Of a DNA stretch of 64,000 nucleotides, positions 8,777 to 17,531 are shown piece by piece. Each line of letters begins with the position of its first letter. Position 1 is the stretch's first letter. This stretch comes from Bacillus sp. B15-48 (GTDB taxonomy: Bacteria > Bacillota > Bacilli > Bacillales > Cytobacillaceae): contig NZ_WOFU01000006.1 of assembly GCF_016879755.1 (NCBI RefSeq), forward strand, positions 186,001 through 250,000, written 5' to 3'. The notes beneath the pieces were generated by a model. That model had not been told where the DNA came from. It did no database searches and saw nothing but the letters and a program-made list of their open reading frames with translations. Position numbers and translations under genes: made by a program.

Positions 8777-9574
8777 ATGTTAAAATTACCAACAGTACTT
8801 TTTGAAAATGAAAACGGAATTGCAACAATTACAATGAATATTCCAGAAAAGGGAAATCCGGTTAGTGGAAATAGCTTAAGTAACGATATTGAGTATTGTA
8901 TCGATGAGTGTGCTGCTGATCAAAGTGTCCGTGTTGTCATTTTACGAGGGGCGGGAAAGAATTTTAGTGTCGGTGGTGATATTAATTGGATGAAAGATGC
9001 ACTTGATTCTGGCAAAGAAATAGACTATGAACCGATATTAAAAGGGTGGCAAGGAGTGTTAACAAAGTTTAAAACTTTACGGAAACCAATCATTGCTTCA
9101 ATTCAGGGTGCGGCAGCTGGAGGGGGATTAGGTCTGGCTTTGGCATGTGATTTTAGAATTGCAACGGAAAAGTCAAAATTTGTAGCTGCCCAAACAAATA
9201 TTGGTTTAGTGCCTGATATGGGATGTGCTTACAATCTTGTTCAAATGGTGGGGGCATCTAAAGCGCTTGAACTAATGATCACAGGAAAAATTATCACAGG
9301 GCAAGAGGCACTGGACTTAGGAATTGTAAGCCAGGCGGTACCAGTCGAGCAATTGGAATCTGCAACGATGGAGTTGGCTAATAAACTAGCAAAAGGCCAT
9401 ACAGTGGCCTATGGAGCACTAAAAGCGATGGTTTATTCGATTTCCTATGGAGGCTATGCAATGAATTTCCAGAATGAGGTGGAATTCATTGAAAAATGTT
9501 CTAAAACGGAAGATCATCAAGAGTCGGTTGAAGCATTCTTAGAAAAGCGATTACCTGTATTAACGGGAAAATAA
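8777..9574 (+). CDS. Crotonase-family acyl-CoA isomerase/hydratase (PaaG-like active site)
   Basis: A 265-residue crotonase-fold protein acting on an acyl-CoA. The oxyanion-hole segments are FSVGGDI (near residue 63) and GAAAGGGLGLALACD (111-125). The two catalytic glutamates of enoyl-CoA hydratase correspond here to Gly119 and Asn141, so simple hydratase activity is unlikely. The GLVPDMG segment (Asp147) and C terminus AFLEKRLPVLTGK resemble PaaG-type enoyl-CoA isomerases. Start ATG with AAGAGGTG site. It is driven by sigma-54 promoter P1 and is a single-gene unit of the CoA cluster. Confidence 0.85.
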   Translation: MLKLPTVLFENENGIATITMNIPEKGNPVSGNSLSNDIEYCIDECAADQSVRVVILRGAGKNFSVGGDINWMKDALDSGKEIDYEPILKGWQGVLTKFKTLRKPIIASIQGAAAGGGLGLALACDFRIATEKSKFVAAQTNIGLVPDMGCAYNLVQMVGASKALELMITGKIITGQEALDLGIVSQAVPVEQLESATMELANKLAKGHTVAYGALKAMVYSISYGGYAMNFQNEVEFIEKCSKTEDHQESVEAFLEKRLPVLTGK

Positions 9575-9683
9575 GGAGAATTATGGTTTAGGTGAATGAA
9601 TGTCACTTTCATTATTTTTAGAAGAGAATTGTCATTGATAAATGACTGTGCATTCTAAAATGATAGAAAGTGGCTTTTTGACT

Positions 9684-9775
9684 AGGAAAGAGTATAAATT
9701 TTTCAAATTAATACTTTCCTAACACAACTACGCCTCTGTCTTCGCCTTTAAAGCTCGCCAATCGGCGAGTTTTCT
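9684..9775 (+). terminator. Hairpins downstream of the crotonase gene
   Basis: Two structures: an inverted repeat TAGGAAAG / CTTTCCTA (9684-9722), and AGCTCGCC-AATC-GGCGAGT followed by TTTC (9752-9775). The second is the better terminator candidate. Confidence 0.5.
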
Positions 9776-9784
9776 TAAAAGATA

Positions 9785-10110
9785 AGAAAGTATAAAATTT
9801 TGGGTCTACCACAGTCATTCATGCTGTGGTATTTTCGTTTTATGGAGACGAACATTTTACGACAAATTTTTTTCGATAAACACCAACATTGGGAAGCTTT
9901 TAAAAGAAAACACGGTGCTAAAAATCCGTCCCATTGTAATCAAGGGTGATTGTGGGGACATTAAAAAAGGGTGTAAGCTTTTTATATGTGCAGGCTGTCA
10001 TGATGTTCGAAAAGTTCCATATCGATGTAAAGGTCGTTTCTGCACAACTTGTTCTTTTGGTGAAAGCGAAGACTAACTGAGGATGTTCTGTAATCTTTAC
10101 GAATCTTCAC
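9785..10110 (+). mobile_element. Relic 1 of an IS91-like element
   Basis: A left-end block (TGGGTCTACCACAG, with an ACCACAG / CTGTGGT hairpin at 9808-9830, then ATGGAGACGAAC) is shared with a second relic at 40.2 kb. Inside is the broken transposase reading at 9854-10076. The 3' boundary is not clear; similarity to the other copy fades near 10110. Confidence 0.65.
9854..10076 (+). pseudogene. IS91-type transposase N-terminal fragment (zinc-binding domain)
   Basis: The first frame reads ILRQIFFDKHQHWEAFKRKHG. After a frame change near 9925 it reads KIRPIVIKGDCGDIKKGC, then ICAGCHDVRKVPYRCKGRFC and TTCSFGESED, then stop. The Cys/His spacing is that of the IS91-family transposase zinc-binding domain. 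The catalytic domain is absent, so this is non-functional. Confidence 0.7.
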
Positions 10111-10168
10111 GATGTTCAGCCCCTCAAGGTCAAGGTGCTTAAGCGTTTGTAAGCTTTGGCATCGGAAA

Positions 10169-10541
10169 TTTTAATCCGAGTACTGGGTAAAAGCACGGAT
10201 AATTTTTTTGGTTTTTTCGGAATAGGTCATTTATGAAGATTTGACCGAAGGGATTCGTAGGCTTTTTGAACGATAATGCTAGTAACGGGTTTTTTAATCC
10301 AAGTACTCGTATTAAAAACACCAAATTCCCTTGATATATTGCTAGTACTCGTAATAAAACGCTGTAAAAAGAGGGTTTAATTCAAGTACTAGCAATAAAA
10401 CGAGGCCAGAAGGTCGATATAATCCCTGTACTAGCAATAAAAAACGGTCAAAAACCGGTTTAATCCAAGTACTAGCAAAAAAACATAACCTATTGTATGA
10501 ACTATCCACCTCTTTAATTCGAGTACTGGGAATAAAAAGCC
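10169..10541 (+). repeat. Array of seven short repeats, five phased at 41-42 bp
   Basis: Seven units of about 25 bases with the shape TTTAATYCA + AGTACTAGCAATAAAA. The AGTACT-like cores start at 10179, 10302, 10344, 10385, 10427 (TGTACT), 10468 and 10522. The five central units are spaced 42, 41, 42 and 41 bases apart. Spacers are 14-16 bases and some form small hairpins (CGGT-CAAAA-ACCG at 10445-10457; GGCC-AGAA-GGTC). No function recognised. Confidence 0.8.
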
Positions 10542-10721
10542 CCTCATTTCATAATCAAACGAGTTGTTAATTAATCATGGAGAACTATGTGGGTGGTACG
10601 TTTATTTTTTGAAAAAATCATTCATGTCCTTCTGTGAACATTTGGCGGTTTATTTGGCGATTATTCCCTTATAACCCGAAAAAAACGTAAATTTAACTAG
10701 AATATATAACATTGGATAAAA

Positions 10722-10750
10722 GGACCGGGCGGTTTTTGCCCGGTTTTTCT
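10722..10750 (+). terminator. Terminator-like hairpin, shared with IS91 relic context
   Basis: ACCGGGC-GGTTTTT-GCCCGGT followed by TTTTC. A decayed version (CACCGGGCGGTTTTGCTCG + T-run) lies after relic 2 at 40.46 kb, so it may be an element end rather than a gene terminator. Confidence 0.6.
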
Positions 10751-10825
10751 TTATTGAATCCGAATTGATTCTTTTTAATATTTTATAAATATACACATAC
10801 ATTTGCGTAAAACTGTCAACACCAC

Positions 10826-10946
10826 TTGAACAAAAATCCACACTTCATTTAACAGTTTTAATATCGAACAAAAAAAGAGGCCATTAAACAAAGCTTTTTT
10901 TAGGTTGGCATAATAATTGCAAATAAAGAGTTGAGTTTGTTTAACA
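10826..10946 (+). promoter_or_regulatory. Sigma-54 promoter P2 with upstream motifs
   Basis: TTGGCATAATAATTGCA at 10905-10921, with GG (10907-8) and GC (10919-20) 10 bases apart. Upstream TTGAACAA (10826) and TTTAACAG (10848) are candidate activator sites. AGTTTGTTTAACA (10934-10946) just downstream recurs inverted at promoter P3. The rest of the 9575-11141 gap is accounted for by relic 1, the repeat array and the hairpins; no gene is seen. Confidence 0.85.
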
Positions 10947-11141
10947 AATATTCAATAGGAGGTGAAGGAGTTCTTAAATCAAAGATTGTGTCGGAAATAC
11001 TAACGCAGAAAAGCGAAAAGGAATGAGCATTAAAGTAATAAAGTCTCCAAAAACAAGTTTTTATTAGGTAATAGGAATTGTTTGTATTTTGTAAATGGTA
11101 GAATGCACTATTTATTAAATTTTCTATTTGGAAGGAGAATT

Positions 11142-12398
11142 ATGATGGAAGAGTACGTAATCAAAAGGCGTATTAAACATCCACTTTTAATGGGATCTGT
11201 AGTTTTTCTAGCTTGTATAGTATTTACAGTTATTTATTGGCCGATATGGGGATTATTAGTAGATGGTATTGCAACGAGACTGGCAGGAACAGGACTCGCA
11301 CTCGCTGATCCTGCTGTTGCTAATAGTTACGTAGTTGCTTTTGCAGAAGGAACTTTTTTCTGGATGATCATCAATGGATGGTGTTGGACGGCCTTAGTTT
11401 TTGGTTTATATGGGAAGTACAAGCGTTCAAACCTTCAGCCATATGCTGGCTTAAGATATTTAGGTATTACAATGTTAATTGGTGCAGTTGCATTTATTGT
11501 ATTTGCGGGCTTTTTGGGAATGTGGTGGAAACCATTTAGCTTCTCGATTTTATTTACTCCTCAAACTGCTGAGCAAGTGCAGCTTGCTATAATGGGATGG
11601 AATGCGATAAATTTCTTTTCATTAGCGATATTAATCTGTAACCTTCCAGCGGTAGCAGTGTTTCACAAATGGCCTTTTGCAGGAAACCTTAAAGCGCCAT
11701 GGGATGGCTTTGGTGTCTTTATGTTTGGAACTGTAGCCGCTTTAATCCTTTGGATTGCTATGATTGTCCCTAGCTTTATGAAATTTTCACTTCTTGGAGA
11801 AGAAATTGTATCACAACCGTTTGGAACATGGCCTGGCTTCGTCGCTTTTGCCCAAGGGTTCTTGTTCATGATGCTTATACCTGCTGAAGGGGGAGAGGGG
11901 TATCCAAATAAGTTATTTGCGAAAAAACAGCCTCTTCAAGCAATATTTGGATTAATTCTTGCTATTATTTCCGGTTTCGTTCTTCCTAAAATTGTAGCAT
12001 CAATCATTGCACCATTTGATTTGCTTCCTGGTCAACCTGTTGAACTTGTAACGGCATCCCTTATTTTATCATGGGTATTAGTTATGTTAACATGGCATCA
12101 TTTATTTGATGATTATCCTGGAGCAAATCTTGTATCAAATACTGCAGCAAGAGTTTTGGCGCGTGTAGCTATTTTTATCGTAGTTGGATCGATTGTAGGG
12201 GTTGTTTGGTTAAAAACATTCCACTTACTACCATTTGGCAGTAATGACTTTGGGTTAGGATTCCCCGGTATGGGAGTTATTGCCGGACAGTTTGCTTGGA
12301 TAATGCCAGTTGTTATTGTTAATACATTTTTTGATAAATGGCCTTTCGCTTATAGAGTTCGTAAAGAAAAACCTTTGGAAGGTAAAAAAGTTTCCTGA
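11142..12398 (+). CDS. Unrecognised polytopic membrane protein of the sigma-54 CoA cluster, candidate transporter
   Basis: A 418-residue protein with about 10 hydrophobic spans; I do not recognise the family. The ATG at 11142 is chosen because GAAGGAGAAT precedes it; an upstream TTG at 11082 has no such site. A pattern recurs three times: a small-residue/aromatic span followed by a polar Lys/Pro loop (FAEGTFFWM..YKRSNLQP, FAQGFLFMM..FAKKQPLQ, AGQFAWIM..RKEKPLEG). KWPFA also occurs twice (HKWPFAG, DKWPFAY). It has its own sigma-54 promoter P2 and a terminator and sits among acyl-CoA genes where cai systems carry a carnitine transporter. Uptake of the pathway substrate is an inference from position only. 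It does not resemble a BCCT carrier. Confidence 0.7.
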   Translation: MMEEYVIKRRIKHPLLMGSVVFLACIVFTVIYWPIWGLLVDGIATRLAGTGLALADPAVANSYVVAFAEGTFFWMIINGWCWTALVFGLYGKYKRSNLQPYAGLRYLGITMLIGAVAFIVFAGFLGMWWKPFSFSILFTPQTAEQVQLAIMGWNAINFFSLAILICNLPAVAVFHKWPFAGNLKAPWDGFGVFMFGTVAALILWIAMIVPSFMKFSLLGEEIVSQPFGTWPGFVAFAQGFLFMMLIPAEGGEGYPNKLFAKKQPLQAIFGLILAIISGFVLPKIVASIIAPFDLLPGQPVELVTASLILSWVLVMLTWHHLFDDYPGANLVSNTAARVLARVAIFIVVGSIVGVVWLKTFHLLPFGSNDFGLGFPGMGVIAGQFAWIMPVVIVNTFFDKWPFAYRVRKEKPLEGKKVS

Positions 12399-12410
12399 AC
12401 ATATTAGTAT

Positions 12411-12443
12411 GGGGCCGAATCAAGAGGATTTGGTCCTTTTTAA
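12411..12443 (+). terminator. Terminator of the membrane protein gene
   Basis: GGGGCCGAATC / GGATTTGGTCC stem followed by TTTTT. Confidence 0.75.
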
Positions 12444-12488
12444 TGTCTGGAAAGTATAACCAGCTTTGTATAAAAGTGTTTATGATTC

Positions 12489-12610
12489 GATGAACATTTT
12501 TGCACAGTCGATTTAACAACTGAACAGTGATAAACATTTATTTTACATATTTAATAGCTTTTTGTATTTTGGCATAGAAGTTGCAAGTTAAGTAAGTGTT
12601 AAACAAACTT
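12489..12610 (+). promoter_or_regulatory. Sigma-54 promoter P3 with upstream motifs
   Basis: TTGGCATAGAAGTTGCA at 12569-12585, with GG (12571-2) and GC (12583-4) 10 bases apart. Upstream ATGAACAT (12489) and CTGAACAG (12520) resemble motifs of the other promoters. TGTTAAACAAACTT (12597-12610) is the inverse of the element after P2. Confidence 0.85.
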
Positions 12611-12745
12611 ATCTTTGTATTCGGGAGGAGGTTTAGTTAAGTATCATTTAACAGTTTGTGGAAATGTATGGTTAGATGGAAATTAGATTCATTCTAGTAT
12701 TGACGAAAAAATGATTCTTAGTTTTTTCGGCTTAGGAGGAATGGT

Positions 12746-13885
12746 ATGTCTTATTTTTTATCAGAGGAACAGGAATTAATTCGAAAGGCAGCAAAGGAAT
12801 TTGCAGAAACAGAAATTAAACCGAAAGCAAAGGAATTGGATGAAACACATGAATTTCCATGGGATTGGGTTAATGAATGTGCTGAATTAGGGTTTTTGGG
12901 TGTTTCTATTCCTGAAAAATATGGAGGAGCAGGGGCAGACTGCTTAAGTGAGATGCTTATCATTGAAGAAATAGCTAAATACTCTGGCTCTTTAGCACTT
13001 ATTATTGATGCTCATACCTCTTTAGGGTGTATGCCTTTATTACATGATGGTACGGAAGAACAAAAGCAAAAGTATTTAATCCCGGCAGCCAAAGGAGAAA
13101 AGTTAATGTCGTTTGGGTTAACTGAACCAGGCGCTGGATCTGATGCTGGCGGAACTCAAACAACTGCAGTATTGGATGGAGATGAATGGGTTCTTAATGG
13201 GACAAAATGTTGGATTACAAACATAGGTGCTGCCAAAACGTATATAGTTACCGCAAAAACAGATTTAGATAAAGGGAATAGAGGAATTAGTGCCTTCATT
13301 GTTGAGGCAGGAACACCTGGTTTTGAAGTTGGGAAACCGGAAAGAAAAATGGGGCTGAACAATTCAAATACGGGTGATCTTTATTTTAAAAACTGTCGTA
13401 TACGTAAGGAAAATCTTTTAGGAAAATTGAATAAAGGATTCCCAGTATTTTTACGTGGACTGGATGAGGGGCGCCTCGCAATTTCCGCGATGGCAGTTGG
13501 AATGGCTCAAGGTGCGCTGGAACTTGCGACTGTATATGCCAAGGAAAGGGTTCAATTTGGCAAGCCGATAAGCAGCTTCCAAGGGATTAGTTTCAAATTG
13601 GCGGAAATGGCGATAAACATAGAGGCAGCAAGAACAATGTTATACAACGCTGCAAGATTAAGAGATGCTGGTTTGCCATATTCAAAAGAAGCGGCAATGG
13701 TTAAAGCGTTCTCATCTGAAATGTGTGTTGATGCATGTGATAAGTCCCTGCAAATACATGGAGGCAATGGCTATAGTAAAGAGTTAGAAATCGAACGCTA
13801 TTACAGGGATGCTAAGTTATTAACGATTGGTGAAGGAACATCAGAGATTAATAGAATGGTAATTGCTAATCATCTTCTTGCTTAA
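12746..13885 (+). CDS. Acyl-CoA dehydrogenase (short-chain type)
   Basis: A 379-residue FAD-dependent dehydrogenase that makes an alpha,beta-unsaturated acyl-CoA and passes electrons to ETF. It has the full three-domain length. FAD/substrate segments include FGLTEPGAGSDAGG (residues 123-136) and the CWITN segment near 155. The C-terminal GEGTSEI carries the expected catalytic glutamate (Glu363). Start ATG with AGGAGGAAT site. It is the first gene of a two-gene unit with the CoA transferase, 105 bases apart, under sigma-54 promoter P3. The acyl substrate is unknown, but a short chain is likely from similarity to butyryl-CoA dehydrogenases. Confidence 0.92.
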   Translation: MSYFLSEEQELIRKAAKEFAETEIKPKAKELDETHEFPWDWVNECAELGFLGVSIPEKYGGAGADCLSEMLIIEEIAKYSGSLALIIDAHTSLGCMPLLHDGTEEQKQKYLIPAAKGEKLMSFGLTEPGAGSDAGGTQTTAVLDGDEWVLNGTKCWITNIGAAKTYIVTAKTDLDKGNRGISAFIVEAGTPGFEVGKPERKMGLNNSNTGDLYFKNCRIRKENLLGKLNKGFPVFLRGLDEGRLAISAMAVGMAQGALELATVYAKERVQFGKPISSFQGISFKLAEMAINIEAARTMLYNAARLRDAGLPYSKEAAMVKAFSSEMCVDACDKSLQIHGGNGYSKELEIERYYRDAKLLTIGEGTSEINRMVIANHLLA

Positions 13886-13990
13886 CAATTCTATGTCTAG
13901 TATTGGTTATGTAGTAATTTTTGCTATATATACTTTCGCGGATATTATTGTCACATAAAAAACTAAAACAACATAAAAGGAGAATGAACC

Positions 13991-15274
13991 ATGGAAAAGA
14001 GAAATAAAATTATTCCTGATTTTGGACCATTAAGAGGTGTTCGTGTTTTATCTCTAGGTAGTATTGTAGCAATGCCGCATGCTGCAAATATGATGGCTGA
14101 TTTTGGTGCTGAAGTAATTAACATCGAAAGACCAAAGGTTGGTGATACCTACCGAGTATTAGCTCCTTTTATTGAGCATGAAGGTAAAAAAGTTAGTACC
14201 TCTTGGGCGCAAGATGCTCGAAATCGATTAAGTATGACACTAGATGCAAACCTAAATATTCCAGAAGTTCGTGAGATTTTCTTAGGATTAATTAAGGAAG
14301 CGGATATTTTCATGGAAAATATGGTTTGGTTAGATAAGTTTGGAATTAATGATCAATTACTTCTTGAAACAAATCCAAAACTTGTTATCGTCCATGTTAG
14401 CGGATACGGAAGACCTGAATTTGGTGGAGATCCTAAAGTATGTGATAGAGCCTCATATGATATGATTGGGCAAGCTTATAGTAGTTTTATGAATTTAAAT
14501 GGTGACACTGACAGACTACCAATGGTAACAAAACCGTGGACAAATGACTATGTTTCAGCTCTTACTGCTGCGTTTGGAGCCTTATCAGCGTATATCAGTG
14601 TACAGGAAACAGGGAAAGGGCAAGTAGTGGATGTTGCACAGTTTGAAGCAATGGCAAGGATTTTATCTGATACGATTGTATCTTATACAGAAGCGGGAGT
14701 ACTAAAGCAAAGATCCGGCACAAATGCAACCGCATTCCAACCTTATGGGTTATTTCAATCAAAAGATGATCGCTATGTAGCTATTGGGGCATTTGGTCCA
14801 GGAGTATACAAACGATTTGTACAAGCGCTTGGATTAGATGTTGAGTATTACAACTTTAAAGATTGTGCGTCATCTACAAATGCTGTTTCATCTGAAAAAG
14901 GACAAGATTTAGCTAATAAAACAATTCAGTGGTGTTTAGACAGAACATCTGATGAAATTGTTGAACACTTAAATCAATTTAAAGTCGGATGTGCAAGGGT
15001 GAACACAGCTGAAGATGTTGTCGAAGATCCACATTGGATTGACAGAGAAAACTTTGTCGAATATGAAGACCAAACAATCAATAAGAGTATTAAAGCGTTT
15101 GGAATTGTTCCAAAGATGAGTGAAACACCAGGACAAGTTTGGAGAGGTGCTCCTAAGGTCGGTCAAGATAATGAAGCGATTTTAAGTAAGCTATTAGGCT
15201 TTTCCGATGAAAAGATTCGGGAATTGGCTGACAAGGGAATCATCGAAGTACAAAGGGAATTGGAATTAGTGTAA
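13991..15274 (+). CDS. Family III CoA transferase (CaiB/BaiF type)
   Basis: A 427-residue formyl-CoA/carnitine-type CoA transferase that moves CoA between a carboxylic acid and an acyl-CoA. The N-terminal GVRVLSLGSIVAMPHAA and FGAEVINIERP segments bind CoA. The family catalytic aspartate is Asp157, in SYDMIGQA. Start ATG with AAAAGGAGAA site. Cotranscription with the upstream dehydrogenase from P3 is likely, and a strong terminator follows. In cai systems CaiB activates the substrate by transfer from the product-CoA; the same role is inferred here. Confidence 0.9.
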   Translation: MEKRNKIIPDFGPLRGVRVLSLGSIVAMPHAANMMADFGAEVINIERPKVGDTYRVLAPFIEHEGKKVSTSWAQDARNRLSMTLDANLNIPEVREIFLGLIKEADIFMENMVWLDKFGINDQLLLETNPKLVIVHVSGYGRPEFGGDPKVCDRASYDMIGQAYSSFMNLNGDTDRLPMVTKPWTNDYVSALTAAFGALSAYISVQETGKGQVVDVAQFEAMARILSDTIVSYTEAGVLKQRSGTNATAFQPYGLFQSKDDRYVAIGAFGPGVYKRFVQALGLDVEYYNFKDCASSTNAVSSEKGQDLANKTIQWCLDRTSDEIVEHLNQFKVGCARVNTAEDVVEDPHWIDRENFVEYEDQTINKSIKAFGIVPKMSETPGQVWRGAPKVGQDNEAILSKLLGFSDEKIRELADKGIIEVQRELELV

Positions 15275-15298
15275 CTAGTATAAACAGTACTTATATCC

Positions 15299-15337
15299 AA
15301 AGCATTCGTTGGGACTTCTCATCGAATGCTTTTTGCT
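15299..15337 (+). terminator. Terminator of the dehydrogenase-CoA transferase unit
   Basis: AAAGCATTCG / CGAATGCTTTTTG hairpin with T-run. Confidence 0.85.
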
Positions 15338-15481
15338 ATTCTCACAAAAACCTAACAATTATCCGTAATATTGTGATGGAAATCACATAGATTCACAAAT
15401 AGTTTGGTATTTATTCTTAGGTTTAACATTTTTCTCATAAAAAAGCCTATATCCGAAGGGGTATAATTAATATGAATTCAC

Positions 15482-17473
15482 ATGATTGGAGTGAGTATTG
15501 GAGTGTGTATCAGCTACAATGAATCCTCTACTAAAAAGAATAAGGAAATCTTTTTTCAAAGTGGCGTTGTCGACAAAGAAGTAAGATTAGAAATTGCACA
15601 ATCATGGAAACGCAGCAAAAATTATCAATTAGACCACACTAAAACATCTATTACACATCCTTCAAAAACCGAAAAAAATGCCGTTGGCACAATGGTTACA
15701 GATTACTTACGGGATTATATACTCCCCAATATTATTTCGAATTTGTATGAATCATTAGAAACACATAATGGAGCATTATTTTATGCTTATGAGAATGGCA
15801 TTGTTTTTTCACAACGGGGCAATAAAGAAATGCTTAAATATTTAAATTCTTTAAATTTAGGAATCGGGAGTTGTATTTCAGAGGAATACATTGGAACCAC
15901 CAGTATGGCATTGATAAAGGAGGTTGATCAGGAAGCCTGGGTTATTGGTGAAGAACACTATTTAGATTTTTTAACTCCTTTTGCTACCCACTGTTTTTGT
16001 TCGAATAATTTTAATGAGAAAGTTTATACTTTTATTATTTTACCAAAGGATAAATTCACGGACTTATTTCTATCTTATGCTAGAATGTTTCATAATTCGT
16101 GGAAGTCAAAAATTGAAAGTTACCGGAACGCATTAGAGTTATACATGAAGAACGAAATATATGATCAATTGGTACAAAGTAATGAAAAGGCTATTCTTTT
16201 TGTAGACAGATTTGGGAAAATTATTAATGCCAATGAATTATTTGTAAAATGGTTTCAAGTAGATTTACATAAAATCAAAGAGGAAGATTGTATAAAATTA
16301 TTTCCGGGATTGAAGAAGGCGCTAACATGTCTTAATAATGGCAAAAAAATTAATTTTGAAGAAATCATTATAGAAAACGCCCCAACTAATAAACAATTCT
16401 TACGTATGGATGTCATTCCGATGAATCGAAACAAAGTAATTTCGGGCCTGATTATTATCTTGCAAGACAGTACCTCGATTCGGAAAAGGTTAAATAAATC
16501 TTCCCATTCTCAAGCTTATTATACTTTTGACAAAATATTGGGCGAATCAAAAGTAATGAAAACAATGAAACAAAAGGCTACCGATGCCTCCCATAGTAGC
16601 AGCTCTATTATCCTTACTGGAGAGAGTGGTACGGGAAAAGAGCTTTTTGCCCAGTCAATACATAATGAAAGTTCAAGACGAAATGGTCCGTTTATAGCGA
16701 TAAATTGTGCTACCGTTCAGCCTGAGTTAATTGCCAGTGAATTATTTGGCTATGTAGATGGTGCTTTTACTGGAGCTAAAAAAGGTGGCTCGATGGGGAA
16801 ATTTGAATATGCAGATCAAGGAACCCTTTTTCTAGATGAAGTTGGGGAATTACCTTTATTTGCCCAAACAATGTTATTAAGAGTTTTAGAAGAACGTAGA
16901 GTCACTAGGGTTGGCAGCAATATTTCAACACCGGTTGATGTTAGGGTTATCAGTGCGACAAATCGAGATTTGAAGAAAATGGTAAAAGAGGGGACGTTCA
17001 GATTAGATTTATACTACCGAATCAATGTGATTCATCTCCATTTACCGCCGTTAAGAGAAAGAGTCACAGATATTCCCATTTTAATCAATTATTATCTTCA
17101 ATATTTTAATCGCATATTAAAGAAAAATGTCACAGAGATTTCTTCTGAGGCACTTTGTAAACTAGTAAGTTATTCATGGCCGGGAAATTTAAGAGAATTA
17201 AGAAATATGGTTGAATGTAGTGTGAATATTACTAAGAACAATACTTTAGAATTATGTGATTTGCCGTTAGATATTCTAAATAATTTTGAAGATGACGGAT
17301 TCCATGACGAAGAAATAATAAATGAGTGTAAAGATGATTTTCATAATGGGCAAAGAAAAATAATTATCGACTTAATGCTCAAATATAATGGGAATAAATC
17401 TTTTGTTGCGAAAAAATTGGGGATTTCTCGAAACACTCTGTATAAAAAGCTAAAAACTTATAATATCTCATAA
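15482..17473 (+). CDS. Sigma-54-dependent transcriptional activator (AcoR-like)
   Basis: A 663-residue enhancer-binding protein. Residues 60-190 look like a GAF-type sensor and 225-330 a PAS domain. The AAA+ domain has Walker A GESGTGKE (380-387), the sigma-54-contact loop GAFTGA (427-432) and Walker B TLFLDEVGE (448-456). A Fis-type helix-turn-helix occupies 637-660. There is no receiver domain, so it should respond to a ligand. It lies between units with sigma-54 promoters and is the obvious activator. The start is uncertain: a 16-codon ORF beginning at ATG 15472, with better ribosome-site spacing, overlaps it in another frame, and GTG codons at 15491 and 15503 are alternatives. No sigma-54 promoter precedes it. 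Confidence 0.93.
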   Translation: MIGVSIGVCISYNESSTKKNKEIFFQSGVVDKEVRLEIAQSWKRSKNYQLDHTKTSITHPSKTEKNAVGTMVTDYLRDYILPNIISNLYESLETHNGALFYAYENGIVFSQRGNKEMLKYLNSLNLGIGSCISEEYIGTTSMALIKEVDQEAWVIGEEHYLDFLTPFATHCFCSNNFNEKVYTFIILPKDKFTDLFLSYARMFHNSWKSKIESYRNALELYMKNEIYDQLVQSNEKAILFVDRFGKIINANELFVKWFQVDLHKIKEEDCIKLFPGLKKALTCLNNGKKINFEEIIIENAPTNKQFLRMDVIPMNRNKVISGLIIILQDSTSIRKRLNKSSHSQAYYTFDKILGESKVMKTMKQKATDASHSSSSIILTGESGTGKELFAQSIHNESSRRNGPFIAINCATVQPELIASELFGYVDGAFTGAKKGGSMGKFEYADQGTLFLDEVGELPLFAQTMLLRVLEERRVTRVGSNISTPVDVRVISATNRDLKKMVKEGTFRLDLYYRINVIHLHLPPLRERVTDIPILINYYLQYFNRILKKNVTEISSEALCKLVSYSWPGNLRELRNMVECSVNITKNNTLELCDLPLDILNNFEDDGFHDEEIINECKDDFHNGQRKIIIDLMLKYNGNKSFVAKKLGISRNTLYKKLKTYNIS

Positions 17474-17510
17474 AGGATGCAACGAGCTTAAATCGTTGCA
17501 TCCTTATTGT
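17472..17510 (+). terminator. Terminator of the activator gene
   Basis: AAGGATGCAACGA / TCGTTGCATCCTT perfect 13-bp stem, then TATTGTTCTT. Confidence 0.75.
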
Positions 17511-17531
17511 TCTTATTCGTACGTAAAACGT

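Noticed and set aside
10293-10541. CRISPR array
   Set aside because: Spacers are only 14-16 bases and not unique-looking inserts, units vary, and no cas genes are near.
15380-15440. Sigma-54 promoter before the activator gene (TTTGGTATTTATTC)
   Set aside because: Only a -24-like half is present; no GC at the required distance.
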